This document shows, piece after piece, positions 36,196-45,271 of a stretch of DNA of 45,271 nucleotides (position 1 is the first letter of the stretch; the number at the start of each line of letters is the position of its first letter). This DNA is from Kofleriaceae bacterium. GTDB lineage: Bacteria > Myxococcota_A > Polyangia > Haliangiales > Haliangiaceae. Location of the stretch: assembly GCA_025357755.1 (NCBI GenBank), contig JANXOP010000149.1, positions 1-45,271 on the forward strand, in the 5' to 3' direction. A model generated the notes under the pieces. The model did not search any database and had not been told where the DNA came from. It saw only the letters and a program-made list of their open reading frames with translations. The position numbers were made by a program, and so were the translations under genes.

Positions 36196-37467
36196 GTGGT
36201 CCACCTGCCGATGCATCAGCCCGCGCTCGCCGTGCGCTCGGTCCGGCGCGCGGACATCAGCGACGTCCAGTGGAACGACTGGCGCTGGCAACTCGGCCAC
36301 ATGTTGACCTCCGCCGACGAGCTCGCCACCGCGGTCGAGCTCTCGTCGTCGGAGCGCGCCGGCATGGCGGCCTCCGCGCAGCTGTTTCGCGTCGGTATCA
36401 CCCCGTACTACGCGAGCCTCATGGACCCGGTGCACGCGAGCTGCCCGATCCGGATGCAGGCGATTCCGCATCCCGCCGAAGCCAACATTCGCGCCGAGGA
36501 GCTCCGCGATCCGCTCGGCGAGGACATTCACAATCCCGCGCCGTCGGTGATCCACAAGTATCCCGATCGCGTGCTGTTCCTCGTCGTCGATCGCTGCGGC
36601 ATCTACTGCCGGCACTGCAATCGGCGGCGGCTGGGCGGCGGCGACGAGCCGCCGACCACCGCGGAGCTCGAAGCGGGGCTCGAGTACATCGCGAAGACGC
36701 CACGAATCCGCGACGTCTTGCTCTCGGGTGGCGATCCGTTGCTCCTGTCGACGCGCCGGCTCGGCCACTTGTTGTCGCGGCTGCGCGCGATTCCACACGT
36801 CGAGACGATCCGGATCGGGACGCGGATGCCGGTCGTGTGCCCGATGCGGATCGACGACGAGCTGTGCGCGATGCTCCGACAGCACCATCCGCTGTTCATC
36901 AACACCCACTTCAATCACGAAAAAGAGCTGACGCCCGAAGCGCGGCGCGGCTGCGAGAAGCTGGTCGATGCGGGCGTGCCCGTCGGCAATCAGACCGTGC
37001 TCCTGCGCGGGATCAACTCGTCGGTGACGTCGCTGCGCGCGCTGATGCGCGGCCTCCTGCGTTCGCGCGTGCGGCCCTACTATCTGTTCCAGGGTGACAC
37101 CGTGATCGGCACCGATCATCTGCGCACGCCGGTCGAAGCGGCGCAGGAGCTCTACAAGGGCCTGCGCGGCTGGATGAACAGCATGGCCGTGCCGATGCTC
37201 GTGCTCGATGCACCCGGCGGCGGCGGCAAGGTTCCGCTCGTGCCGAACTACATCGAGGAGATCGATCACGATCGCGTGATCGTCTCGACGTATCGCGGCG
37301 TGCGTATCGAGTATCCACAGCCGCGCGAACGCGACTGCACGGTCCCCTACGACTCCATCTACTTTGCGGACCACCCCCCGGATGACGACCGCGAAGGCTC
37401 GAGAGACCAGCCCGACCAGCACGGTCAGCCCGACCAGCTTGGTCAGCCCGGCCGGCTTGGTCAGTAG
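36196..37467 (+). CDS. kamA: Lysine 2,3-aminomutase family radical SAM enzyme
   Basis: Protein of 423 aa. The radical SAM motif CX3CX2C is C134, C138, C141 (CGIYCRHC). The PLP Lys is K345 in DAPGGGGK. Acidic residues D301 and D338 lie at the two positions that hold the lysine amino group in lysine 2,3-aminomutase; these differ in the glutamate enzyme, so lysine is the likely substrate, giving beta-lysine. EF-P modification (EpmB-like) is an alternative, but no EF-P or EpmA gene is near. Start GTG at 36196, with an ATG at 36211 as alternative. The end carries an 18-bp tandem repeat. Confidence 0.83.
   Translation: MVHLPMHQPALAVRSVRRADISDVQWNDWRWQLGHMLTSADELATAVELSSSERAGMAASAQLFRVGITPYYASLMDPVHASCPIRMQAIPHPAEANIRAEELRDPLGEDIHNPAPSVIHKYPDRVLFLVVDRCGIYCRHCNRRRLGGGDEPPTTAELEAGLEYIAKTPRIRDVLLSGGDPLLLSTRRLGHLLSRLRAIPHVETIRIGTRMPVVCPMRIDDELCAMLRQHHPLFINTHFNHEKELTPEARRGCEKLVDAGVPVGNQTVLLRGINSSVTSLRALMRGLLRSRVRPYYLFQGDTVIGTDHLRTPVEAAQELYKGLRGWMNSMAVPMLVLDAPGGGGKVPLVPNYIEEIDHDRVIVSTYRGVRIEYPQPRERDCTVPYDSIYFADHPPDDDREGSRDQPDQHGQPDQLGQPGRLGQ
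37408..37461 (+). repeat. Three tandem 18-bp repeats at the end of kamA
   Basis: Units 37408-37425, 37426-37443 and 37444-37461 start CAGCCC and end GGT, encoding QPDQHG, QPDQLG and QPGRLG. The unit length keeps frame. Each unit carries a GACC/GGTC-type dyad, clearest in unit 2 (GACCAGCTTGGTC). Confidence 0.85.
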
Positions 37468-38586
37468 ATGATCGCGGAGCTCGCGAAGGAGCTCGGCTTT
37501 CACCGTGCCGCGATCGTGCCGATCGAACCCGCGCGCCGTCATGACCTCTATACGAGCTGGCTCGCCGAGGGCTACGGCGGTGGCATGGCCTATCTCGCCG
37601 AGCCGTCGCATGTCGCACCGCGCGCGAATCTCCGCGAGCTGTTGGCGACCGCGAAGACCCTCGTCGTCGTCGCGCTCGCTTACGATCGCGACAACCCCAT
37701 TCCCGTCGGTGCGCTGACCGGCAAGATCGCGCGCTACGCCCGCGGCGAGGACTACCACCTGGTCATGCGCGATCGCCTCGTCGCGCTCGCCGATCGGATC
37801 GCAGGCGTGCTCGGGCATCCCGTCGCGACGCGACCGTGCGTCGACAGCGCACCGATCCTCGAGCGCGAGTGGGCGGAGCGCGGAGGCCTCGGGTTCGTCG
37901 CGAAGAACACGATGCTGATCGCGCCCGGCCTCGGCTCGTACGTCGTGCTCGGCGAGCTGCTGCTCGATGTCGCGATCGAACCGACCGCACCCGATCAGCT
38001 CCCGAAGCCGCGCTGCGGCAGCTGCACGAAGTGCCTAGATGCGTGCCCGACCCGAGCCTTCGTCGACGCGTACGTGCTCGATGCACGGCGCTGCATCTCG
38101 TACCTCACGATCGAATTTCACGGCGTGATCCCGCGCGAGCTCCGGTCGGCGATCGGGACGTGGATTTTTGGCTGCGATATCTGTCAGGAGGTCTGCCCGT
38201 TCAATGCCGGTGCCGGTGGCGAGCCCGAGCCTCTGCTCCGGCCACGCAGCGGCGCGCATGCGCTGCCCGATCTCGTCGCGCTCGCCGCGCTCAACGGCAA
38301 TCAGTATCGCCAGTTCACCAAGCGCACCGCGCTGCGCCGGACGACGCGCCCGCTGCTTCGCCGCAACATCGCGATCGCGCTCGGTAACACCGGATCCCCC
38401 GAGGCGATTCCTGTGCTCACCGCGCTGCTCGCCGATCCCCACGCGATCGTGCGGCTCCACGCGGTGTGGGCGCTCGGCGTGCTCGGTGGACCGCTGCCCG
38501 ACGACGATCCGGATCCCGAGGTCCGCGCCGAGCTTACTTACGCTCGAGAAATTGCTTCGACGACACGTAGTCAGCGACCGCCTTGA
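37468..38586 (+). CDS. queG: Epoxyqueuosine reductase
   Basis: Protein of 372 aa. It reduces epoxyqueuosine to queuosine in tRNA, using cobalamin and two [4Fe-4S] clusters. Cluster motifs CGSCTKCLDACP (about 183) and CDICQEVCPFN (about 236) are present, as is the conserved acid in VDSAPILEREWA. A HEAT-like repeat (EAIPVLTALLADPHAIVRLH) ends the protein. Its ATG follows the kamA stop directly. The 3' end overlaps the convergent cytochrome gene by 53 nt. Confidence 0.93.
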   Translation: MIAELAKELGFHRAAIVPIEPARRHDLYTSWLAEGYGGGMAYLAEPSHVAPRANLRELLATAKTLVVVALAYDRDNPIPVGALTGKIARYARGEDYHLVMRDRLVALADRIAGVLGHPVATRPCVDSAPILEREWAERGGLGFVAKNTMLIAPGLGSYVVLGELLLDVAIEPTAPDQLPKPRCGSCTKCLDACPTRAFVDAYVLDARRCISYLTIEFHGVIPRELRSAIGTWIFGCDICQEVCPFNAGAGGEPEPLLRPRSGAHALPDLVALAALNGNQYRQFTKRTALRRTTRPLLRRNIAIALGNTGSPEAIPVLTALLADPHAIVRLHAVWALGVLGGPLPDDDPDPEVRAELTYAREIASTTRSQRPP

Positions 38587-38875
38587 TCTGGACGTCGCTG
38601 ATCGCACCCTCGAACGCGGGCATCAGCTTGTTCTTCGAACCGTGCTTGACCTGATTTTCGACCAGGTACGTCGTGATCCGGGCGCGCAGCTCCGGCGACC
38701 GCAGATCCCTCACGCCGAGCTTCGCGACCATCGTCGCGTCGGGCGTGCCGGTCGGTCCGTGGCAGGTCGTGCAAACCTTCTCGTAGACGACCTTACCATC
38801 GCCCTGGTCACCGGCGTCACACGCGCCGAGCCCGAGTGCGATGACGACCGCGGCGACGAGCCACTTCACACCCAT
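38534..38875 (-). CDS. Small c-type cytochrome, probable lipoprotein
   Basis: Protein of 113 aa. The signal MGVKWLVAAVVIALGLGAC has a lipobox with Asp at +2, which in E. coli favours retention in the inner membrane. One haem site CTTCH (CxxCH) follows. A later Met in KLMPAFEG is the likely sixth ligand. It is probably an electron carrier. The ATG at 38875 starts the signal peptide; the longer reading to 39031 is unlikely. The 3' end overlaps queG by 53 nt. Confidence 0.88.
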   Translation of the reverse strand: MGVKWLVAAVVIALGLGACDAGDQGDGKVVYEKVCTTCHGPTGTPDATMVAKLGVRDLRSPELRARITTYLVENQVKHGSKNKLMPAFEGAISDVQIKAVADYVSSKQFLERK

Positions 38876-38943
38876 GGTGTGCCACAAGCTGCCCCGGTTG
38901 TCGTGTGACGGGGTGCCGCAGGAACCGGTCGCCCCACACGGCA

Positions 38944-38952
38944 TGCTAGTGT
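38944..38952 (+). promoter_or_regulatory. Extended -10 (TGCTAGTGT) before the lipoprotein gene
   Basis: TGC-TAGTGT ends 8 nt before the ATG at 38961 and resembles the def element (TGCTAAGGT). No clear -35. The expected leader is about 2 nt. Confidence 0.35.
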
Positions 38953-38960
38953 TTCGGCCG

Positions 38961-39842
38961 ATGAGACGTCTCGGGCTACTCGCGCTGCTCGCACTTGCCG
39001 CATGCGGTGGCACGCAGATTCCGCAACACAACGGCTACAAGGCCAACGCCAAGCCGTGGAAGAAGTTCAAGACGCTCAAGTTCGACGAGAAGAGCGAGGC
39101 GAAAGCCGAGGGCGACCTCTCGTATCCGGCGCAGCATCGGTCGGCCTGGTTTGCGATCGATCTGGCCGTCCCGGGTGAAGTCGACTTCCGGATCGAGATC
39201 ACGCCGCCGGGTGACGCGGTCAACGATGCGTTCGATCTCGGCGTCGAGGTCCTCGATGCTGGCTATCGCATGCTCGTCCGCAAGGACAACGAAGAGGGCG
39301 ACGGCCAGGGTGATCTCAACAAGCAGCTCGCGATCAAAGATCAGCCGCCCGGGCGCTACTACGTCCACCTCTACCTGCAGGGCCGGCTCGATACGGCTGA
39401 TTACATCCTGCACGCGGTGATGAAGGGCTCGGCACCGGCCGAGGTCAAGAGTGACTTCCCGGCCCAGGTCGCGTTCGTGCCGGCACTGCCGGTCGTGCCG
39501 GCAACTGACGACACGCCGAAAAATTACCATCCGCCCGTCGCCGTCGTGACGTCGACCAAGAAGGTCGTACACAAAGGTCCGACGCCGCCCCCGCCCCCGC
39601 CCCCCGTCACCACGATCTCGGCGCGCATCATCAACGTCGCGATCGTCTCGGGTGGCACCCAGATCACCGTCGGTCGCGGTACCTCGAGTGGGGCGACCTC
39701 GGGCATGAAGGGGAAGATCACCGGGATCGCGAATGGCGCGTTCCAGCTCGGGACCTGCAACGAGCGCGCGTGCACCGCCGTGCTTCAGGGCGTCACCCCG
39801 GACCAGATCAAAGGCTCCGGTCAGGTCACTCTCGGCCTGTAG
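38961..39842 (+). CDS. Lipoprotein with beta-rich N-domain and Pro-rich linker
   Basis: Protein of 293 aa. Lipobox LAAC follows a short signal peptide. Residues about 45-165 are beta-rich and resemble a pre-peptidase C-terminal (PPC)-like sandwich. A linker with seven prolines in a row follows. The last 80 residues (TISARIINVAIVSGGTQITV, then GxxSGMKGKI) resemble the end of the next lipoprotein, so the two are probably paralogues. Role unknown; the neighbouring kinase suggests envelope sensing. Confidence 0.72.
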   Translation: MRRLGLLALLALAACGGTQIPQHNGYKANAKPWKKFKTLKFDEKSEAKAEGDLSYPAQHRSAWFAIDLAVPGEVDFRIEITPPGDAVNDAFDLGVEVLDAGYRMLVRKDNEEGDGQGDLNKQLAIKDQPPGRYYVHLYLQGRLDTADYILHAVMKGSAPAEVKSDFPAQVAFVPALPVVPATDDTPKNYHPPVAVVTSTKKVVHKGPTPPPPPPPVTTISARIINVAIVSGGTQITVGRGTSSGATSGMKGKITGIANGAFQLGTCNERACTAVLQGVTPDQIKGSGQVTLGL

Positions 39843-39857
39843 CGTTCGAGGAACGCT
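39841..39857 (+). terminator. Hairpin at the end of the first lipoprotein gene
   Basis: AGCGTTC-GAG-GAACGCT is a perfect 7-bp stem with a 3-nt loop that begins within the TAG stop. No U-run follows. Confidence 0.45.
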
Positions 39858-39901
39858 CGAGGTCAACCAGAAGCTCCGCCTCACACCGCCGTAGCTAGCC
39901 C

Positions 39902-39930
39902 TTGTAACTGGAAAACCCGGGGCATAACAT
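39902..39930 (+). promoter_or_regulatory. Sigma70-type promoter of the kinase module
   Basis: TTGTAA (39902-39907) and TAACAT (39925-39930) are 17 bp apart. The expected start is 39937, the A of the ATG, so the mRNA would be leaderless. Confidence 0.6.
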
Positions 39931-39936
39931 CCTGTT

Positions 39937-41015
39937 ATGTTCGGGAAATCGGCGAGCGCCGCACTGCTGTTGATCAGCGCGCTCGCGGCGCTCATCAGCC
40001 TCAGTTGTGCGCACAACGTGCCGCAAGATTCGGCCACCGGAAACGATGGCAAGGTGAAGGGCGCGCGCCCGATCAACATGGAGAATGGGGAGGGCAAAGC
40101 CAAAGGCATTGTCACCTATCCCGGTGGTGATCGAGTCGATTGGAAGACCGTCGAGCTTCCGCCGAACGTGCGCGGCCAGATCGATGTTCGGCTTCAGTGG
40201 CAACCGCCGCGACCGGGCCTCCAGCTCGCGTTCGACGTGTTCGACGAATACAACCAACCGATCGTCCAGTCGAAGCGCACGAGCCGCAAGCGCTCGACCT
40301 CGCGCGTTCGCGAAGCCACGATCGACAATGCGAAGGGCAAGTACTTCATTCGCGTGTACGCGGTCGGTCGCGGGGATGCGGGCGCATACAAGCTCACCGT
40401 CGACTTCAAAGAGAACAACGGTCCGATCGCACTCGATCTCTCGAAGGTCGAGATTCCCGATCCGCCGAAGCTCGCGGCCGTCCCCGAGATCGAAATCGGC
40501 TGCGACGAGTTCACGTTCGACGTGAAGGTTCCGGCCTGCAAGAACGTGTGCCCGACGTCGAATGCACCGCCCGGTTGGCCGGCCTGCAAGGGCAAGTGCC
40601 CCGATCCGCCGGACGTCAACAACTCCGCGTGCTGGAACACGATGCCGTGCCCGAACCCGCCAGATCGTCGCGTGCGGTCGTGCCCGAAGAGTAAGTGGCC
40701 CAAGTGCATGGACATCAACAACCCCGATCCGCAGAACCCGAACTGCGATGACCAGACGGCACCGCCGGTCACCGGTCGCGTGATCAAGACCGAAGTCCAA
40801 GGCGCCGACACGATCATCACGATCGCGGCGGGTGGTGATCAAGGCGTGTCGAAGGCCTGGAAGGGCCACGTCCTCCGCGGCGATGGCGATGCCACGATGG
40901 ATGGAGGCGAGGTCGTCGTGATCCGCGTGGGCAAGCGCGAGACCGTCGGCAGAGTTCATCTAACCACCGATCAGGTCAGCGCGAACCCGCGCGTGAAGCT
41001 GACCCCACCCCCGAA

Positions 41016-41019
<4 letters not shown>
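39937..41019 (+). CDS. Cys/Pro-rich lipoprotein preceding a Ser/Thr kinase
   Basis: Protein of 360 aa. The signal peptide ends in LSC at residue 24. Residues about 55-160 are a beta-rich domain similar to that of the upstream lipoprotein. Residues about 188-270 hold ten Cys among many Pro and Asn (CKNVCP, CKGKCPDPPDVNN, CWNTMPCPNPPD, CPKSKWPKC), possibly five disulfides. The last 85 residues resemble the end of the upstream lipoprotein (VTGRVIKTEV, then GVSKAWKGHV). The stop overlaps the kinase ATG as ATGA, so kinase and lipoprotein are probably made together. Function not known. Confidence 0.75.
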
Positions 41020-42518
<1,499 letters not shown>

Positions 42519-42526
42519 CTCCGCAC

Positions 42527-43213
42527 ATGCCTGGCGACGACGACATCAAGGTCAAGCAACTCCTCGACGGCGGCGCCACGCTGGACGACGTCGTCGATGC
42601 GGCGACGCAGCGCGAGCTCGCAAGGTGGTTCGCCCTCCCCTCCTTCGACACGGTGGCCGAGGACCACGCCCGCGCCGGAATCCAGGATCCCGAGATGCTC
42701 GCGGTGATCGAGCGCCGCGCGAAGGCGTGTGCCGCGGTCGATCCGGTGCTGCTCGAGCTGATCCGCGTGCGGACCGAAGTCGAACCGGCGACCCTGCTCA
42801 AGCACGACTATCACGTCGAGCTCCGCGTCGACCCGTCGATCGCGCAGTTCGATCAAGCGATGGCCGATCGCGCGTATCAGATCGCCGAACCTCGCGAGGT
42901 CGAGCTCAGCGAAGAGCTCAAGGACGACCTCAAGGAATGCGCGCCCCAGGCATTGCTCCGCGACCTCCACCGCCCCGAGCTCGTGTTCGAGAAGCTGTTC
43001 GAGGTCATCGACTACGCCGCCGAACAGCGCCTGGATATCGTGGCCGAGGTCGATCGCGCGATGAAGATGGACCTCAAGCTCCCGCCACTCGCGCGCTCGC
43101 CGTTCACCGAGGAGCACGAGCTGCTGGTCCGCGATCGCGCGAATCGCCGCCTCCCGTGGACCGAAATCCCCCTTCGCAATCGGCGGGCCGACCAGAAGTC
43201 AGACCATGAGTGA
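42527..43213 (+). CDS. Protein of unknown function between kinase and phosphatase genes
   Basis: Protein of 228 aa, acidic and mostly helical, with no signal peptide, membrane span or Cys cluster. I recognise no domain. It starts 8 nt after the kinase stop and overlaps the phosphatase gene by 8 nt, so it is surely in the same operon. A helper or substrate of the kinase-phosphatase pair is possible but not shown. Confidence 0.75.
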   Translation: MPGDDDIKVKQLLDGGATLDDVVDAATQRELARWFALPSFDTVAEDHARAGIQDPEMLAVIERRAKACAAVDPVLLELIRVRTEVEPATLLKHDYHVELRVDPSIAQFDQAMADRAYQIAEPREVELSEELKDDLKECAPQALLRDLHRPELVFEKLFEVIDYAAEQRLDIVAEVDRAMKMDLKLPPLARSPFTEEHELLVRDRANRRLPWTEIPLRNRRADQKSDHE

Positions 43214-44009
43214 TCAACCCAGGACCATCCCGGTCGAGAAGTTCTTGCTGCGCGCGGTGGGCCGCACCGACGTCGGTGCGCAACGCACGCAAAACGAAGA
43301 CGCGATGTACTACGACGACTTCCTCGGCATGTACGTCGTTTGCGACGGCATGGGTGGTCACGCCTCGGGCCAGGTCGCGTCCGATATCGCGATTCGCACG
43401 ATCGTGCACTCGCTCAAGACCGGCGACCCGCCGCCCGGTCCGGGAGTCGATCCGCTGACCTCGGCGATGAAGGCCGCGAACGCCGCCGTGTTCCAGCGCT
43501 CGCTCATGGATCCCGCGTGCCACGGTATGGGCACCACCGCGGTCGGCCTGAGGTTCGAGGAGAATCTCGTCCACGTCTGCCACTGCGGCGACTCGCGCGC
43601 GTACCTGCTGCGCAACGGCATGCTGTCGCAGATCACGCGCGACCACTCGCTGCGGAACCTCTACCAAGATCGCCCCGATCTCGTCGGCACCCTCGGGCCC
43701 GCGACCTCGAACGTGATCATCCGCGCCGTCGGTCTCGATGCGAGTGTCGACATCGAGCACAACCAAGGTGTGCCCGAGCACAACGATGTCTACTTGCTGT
43801 GCTGCGACGGCCTGTCGGATCTCGTCGACGATTGGATGATCCGCGAGATCATGACCTCGGGCGAATCGCTCGAAGCGGTGGCCGACAACCTGATCCGCGC
43901 GGCCAACAACAACGGCGGTACCGACAACATCACCGTGGTGCTGGTGCAGACGTTCATCGATCCGCTGTGGGCGCCCCCGCAGCAGTACGCGCCCGAAGCT
44001 CGCTACTGA
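43206..44009 (+). CDS. PP2C-type Ser/Thr protein phosphatase
   Basis: Protein of 267 aa. PP2C motifs are complete: TQNEDA, VCDGMGGH (metal Asp), CGDSRAYLLR, CCDGLSDLV and GTDNITVVLV. It would reverse phosphorylation by the kinase two genes upstream, the standard bacterial pairing. No membrane segment is present. Its stop is immediately adjacent to that of the convergent TPR gene. Confidence 0.94.
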   Translation: MSDQPRTIPVEKFLLRAVGRTDVGAQRTQNEDAMYYDDFLGMYVVCDGMGGHASGQVASDIAIRTIVHSLKTGDPPPGPGVDPLTSAMKAANAAVFQRSLMDPACHGMGTTAVGLRFEENLVHVCHCGDSRAYLLRNGMLSQITRDHSLRNLYQDRPDLVGTLGPATSNVIIRAVGLDASVDIEHNQGVPEHNDVYLLCCDGLSDLVDDWMIREIMTSGESLEAVADNLIRAANNNGGTDNITVVLVQTFIDPLWAPPQQYAPEARY

Positions 44010-45002
44010 CTAGAACTTGCCGGAGAGCGCGAACGAGCCGCCATCGAGCGCCGGCATCGCGGTCACGGCGATCTGGTGCTCTTTGCGCGGCGCCGTTGCA
44101 TAGATCACCACACCCGCGGTCGCGATGCCGATCCCTGCGATCACGAAGATCGTCGATGCCGTCGCCTTCGACTGCGCGGAGTTGCCGAGCGCGGCCGCCT
44201 GATCCGCGAGCATCTGGCTCGAGCAGGTCGTCATGCCGTTGCACAGCGCCTTCGCGTCGTTCCAGTTCGAAGAAGCAAGCGCACCGAACACCAGCCCCGT
44301 CGCGAGCGCCGCGCCACCGACCGCGATCGTACCGATCGCGATCGCCTTGCGATGGGACTCCCACAGGCCCGCGTGGTCGTTCTCCGCCGGAGCTCCGGAC
44401 TCCGTGGGATCCATGACCTTGAGGTCCGGTTGATGCGACCTCGTCTCGGGTACCCGCATCTCGACGTCGCCTTCTTCGGCGGGGAGCTTCGCGCTGACCG
44501 AGACGGTCTTGCCCTCGTCGGGCACCTTCACCGTCGTGACGGGGCCGCGCCTGCCACCCTTGGTCGCGACGAGCTTGTGCTTGCCGACATCGACAGGAAT
44601 CGGCGCATCCGCCGCGATCGGTTGGCCATCGAGCTCGAGCGTGACGCCGACTTCGGCCTTCACGATCACGCGCGGAACGCGCAGCTCGAGCTTCGCCGCA
44701 GCATCACTCGCGGCCTGGCGACGCGTGGCGTTGGTATCGCGCGTGATGACTTCTTTGTACGCGGCGAGCGACTCGGCGAGCTTGCCGATCTCGGCATCGC
44801 ACTGCGCGATGTTGTAGAGCGTGCCGAGCGCGGGATCGAGCTCCTGGCTCTTCTCGAATTGCTCGCACGCCTGCGCGAACTTTCCCGCCTTGAGCAGCTC
44901 GCGCCCTTGCTTGAACGCGTCGTCCGCCGAGGAGCTGTCGGCGTGCGCGAGGGTCGTGAAGGCCGCAAGTGCGAGCGCTACGTGCTCAGGTCCGACTTTC
45001 AC
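44010..45002 (-). CDS. TPR protein with PEGA-like domain and membrane helices
   Basis: Protein of 330 aa. A signal peptide ends near AHA (residue 21). TPR-like helices follow (DAFKQGRELLKAGKFAQACE, LDPALGTLYNIAQC). Residues about 108-170 are a PEGA-like sandwich. Two hydrophobic helices lie near 220-245 and 283-307. This layout is common in myxobacterial envelope proteins near kinases. The GTG start overlaps the upstream partial gene by 17 nt. Confidence 0.78.
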   Translation of the reverse strand: MKVGPEHVALALAAFTTLAHADSSSADDAFKQGRELLKAGKFAQACEQFEKSQELDPALGTLYNIAQCDAEIGKLAESLAAYKEVITRDTNATRRQAASDAAAKLELRVPRVIVKAEVGVTLELDGQPIAADAPIPVDVGKHKLVATKGGRRGPVTTVKVPDEGKTVSVSAKLPAEEGDVEMRVPETRSHQPDLKVMDPTESGAPAENDHAGLWESHRKAIAIGTIAVGGAALATGLVFGALASSNWNDAKALCNGMTTCSSQMLADQAAALGNSAQSKATASTIFVIAGIGIATAGVVIYATAPRKEHQIAVTAMPALDGGSFALSGKF

Positions 45003-45271
45003 CTGGATCCTCGACCGGTTTCTTTTTCGGCTTGGTAGGTGGAGTCGCGGGCTTGCCGGGTACGAGTTTCTTCGGAACGACAGGAGGCGTGGCTGGGGTC
45101 GGCGTGACTTTCACCGGTGGAGGCGTGACGAGAGGCGGCGGCAACGGCGTTGGCTCGATAGGAGTGATCGTCACGTTCGAAGGCAAGGGTTCCGGCGTCG
45201 GCACCGGCGGCTGCGAAGGTGCCGGCGCGACCGCAGGCACCTGTGCAGGAGATGGACCAACCGTCGACTTG
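44986..45271 (-). CDS. C-terminal part of a Pro-rich protein (partial, runs off right edge)
   Basis: The reading frame is open to the window edge, so the true start lies outside. The visible 94 residues are almost all Pro, Thr, Val and Lys (PTPEPLPSN, PPPLVTPPP, PTPATPPVVPKK) and end in a basic segment. Such tails occur after the membrane helix of myxobacterial Ser/Thr kinases and in cell-wall-spanning proteins, but the fold cannot be named from this piece. Its stop lies 17 nt inside the TPR gene. Confidence 0.65.
   Translation of the reverse strand, partial: KSTVGPSPAQVPAVAPAPSQPPVPTPEPLPSNVTITPIEPTPLPPPLVTPPPVKVTPTPATPPVVPKKLVPGKPATPPTKPKKKPVEDPGESRT

Noticed and set aside
35989..37818. 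Minus-strand open frame of 609 codons over the aminomutase gene
   Set aside because: Antisense to a gene with intact CX3CX2C and PLP motifs; no domain in the mirror product.

Overview
The window is about 45 kb of very GC-rich, gene-dense bacterial DNA. It most resembles a myxobacterium (Myxococcota, Polyangia/Haliangium-like). The reasons are two eukaryote-like Ser/Thr kinases, one with a PEGA domain, a PP2C phosphatase, a TPR/PEGA envelope protein, many lipoproteins, very long helical-repeat proteins, and a housekeeping set (isc, def, folB, ribA, nth, queG) of proteobacterial type. I saw no tRNA, rRNA, insertion sequence, integrase or CRISPR array, so this reads as ordinary chromosome with lineage-specific modules. 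Phylum placement is inference from gene content.

Region 1 (1-11762, minus strand) is the most unusual part. Three large genes run leftward: a 921-aa helical-repeat protein, a 2298-aa WD40-like plus HEAT-repeat protein with a 66-residue Asp/Glu-rich tail, and a SWIM zinc-finger protein that ends in a WGR-like domain. They lie behind ribA and mrp. The left edge (1-223) is non-coding and rich in hairpins.

Region 2 (11815-16106): ribA-mrp on the minus strand diverge from def, folB, an SspB-like ClpXP adaptor and a lipoprotein on the plus strand.

Region 3 (16161-26707) is an iron-sulfur biogenesis centre. The operon merR-like, iscS, iscU, iscA, hscB, hscA, fdx is led by a MerR-family regulator with a CxxC-x8-CxxC motif where the Rrf2-type IscR would be expected. 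A 24-bp site upstream of this regulator recurs (19 of 24 bases) between the divergent genes moeB-like and erpA-like, which suggests a small Fe-S regulon. A Ser/Thr kinase (probable CTG start) and an RNase Y with a degenerate KH loop lie between.

Region 4 (26726-38875) holds a GlcD-type flavoprotein, a seven-bladed FG-GAP lipoprotein, a large methyltransferase fusion, an S9 peptidase, a lipoprotein, endonuclease III, a Nudix hydrolase, a lysine 2,3-aminomutase family enzyme, QueG and a c-type cytochrome. Several of these are Fe-S enzymes and would depend on region 3.

Region 5 (38961-45271) is an envelope/signalling module: two related lipoproteins, one rich in Cys and Pro, a membrane Ser/Thr kinase, a protein of unknown function, a PP2C phosphatase, then convergent TPR/PEGA and Pro-rich genes. 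Tight overlaps (ATGA, GTGA) suggest translational coupling in many operons. Several operon heads have a -10-like hexamer only a few bases before the start codon, which suggests leaderless or near-leaderless transcripts.
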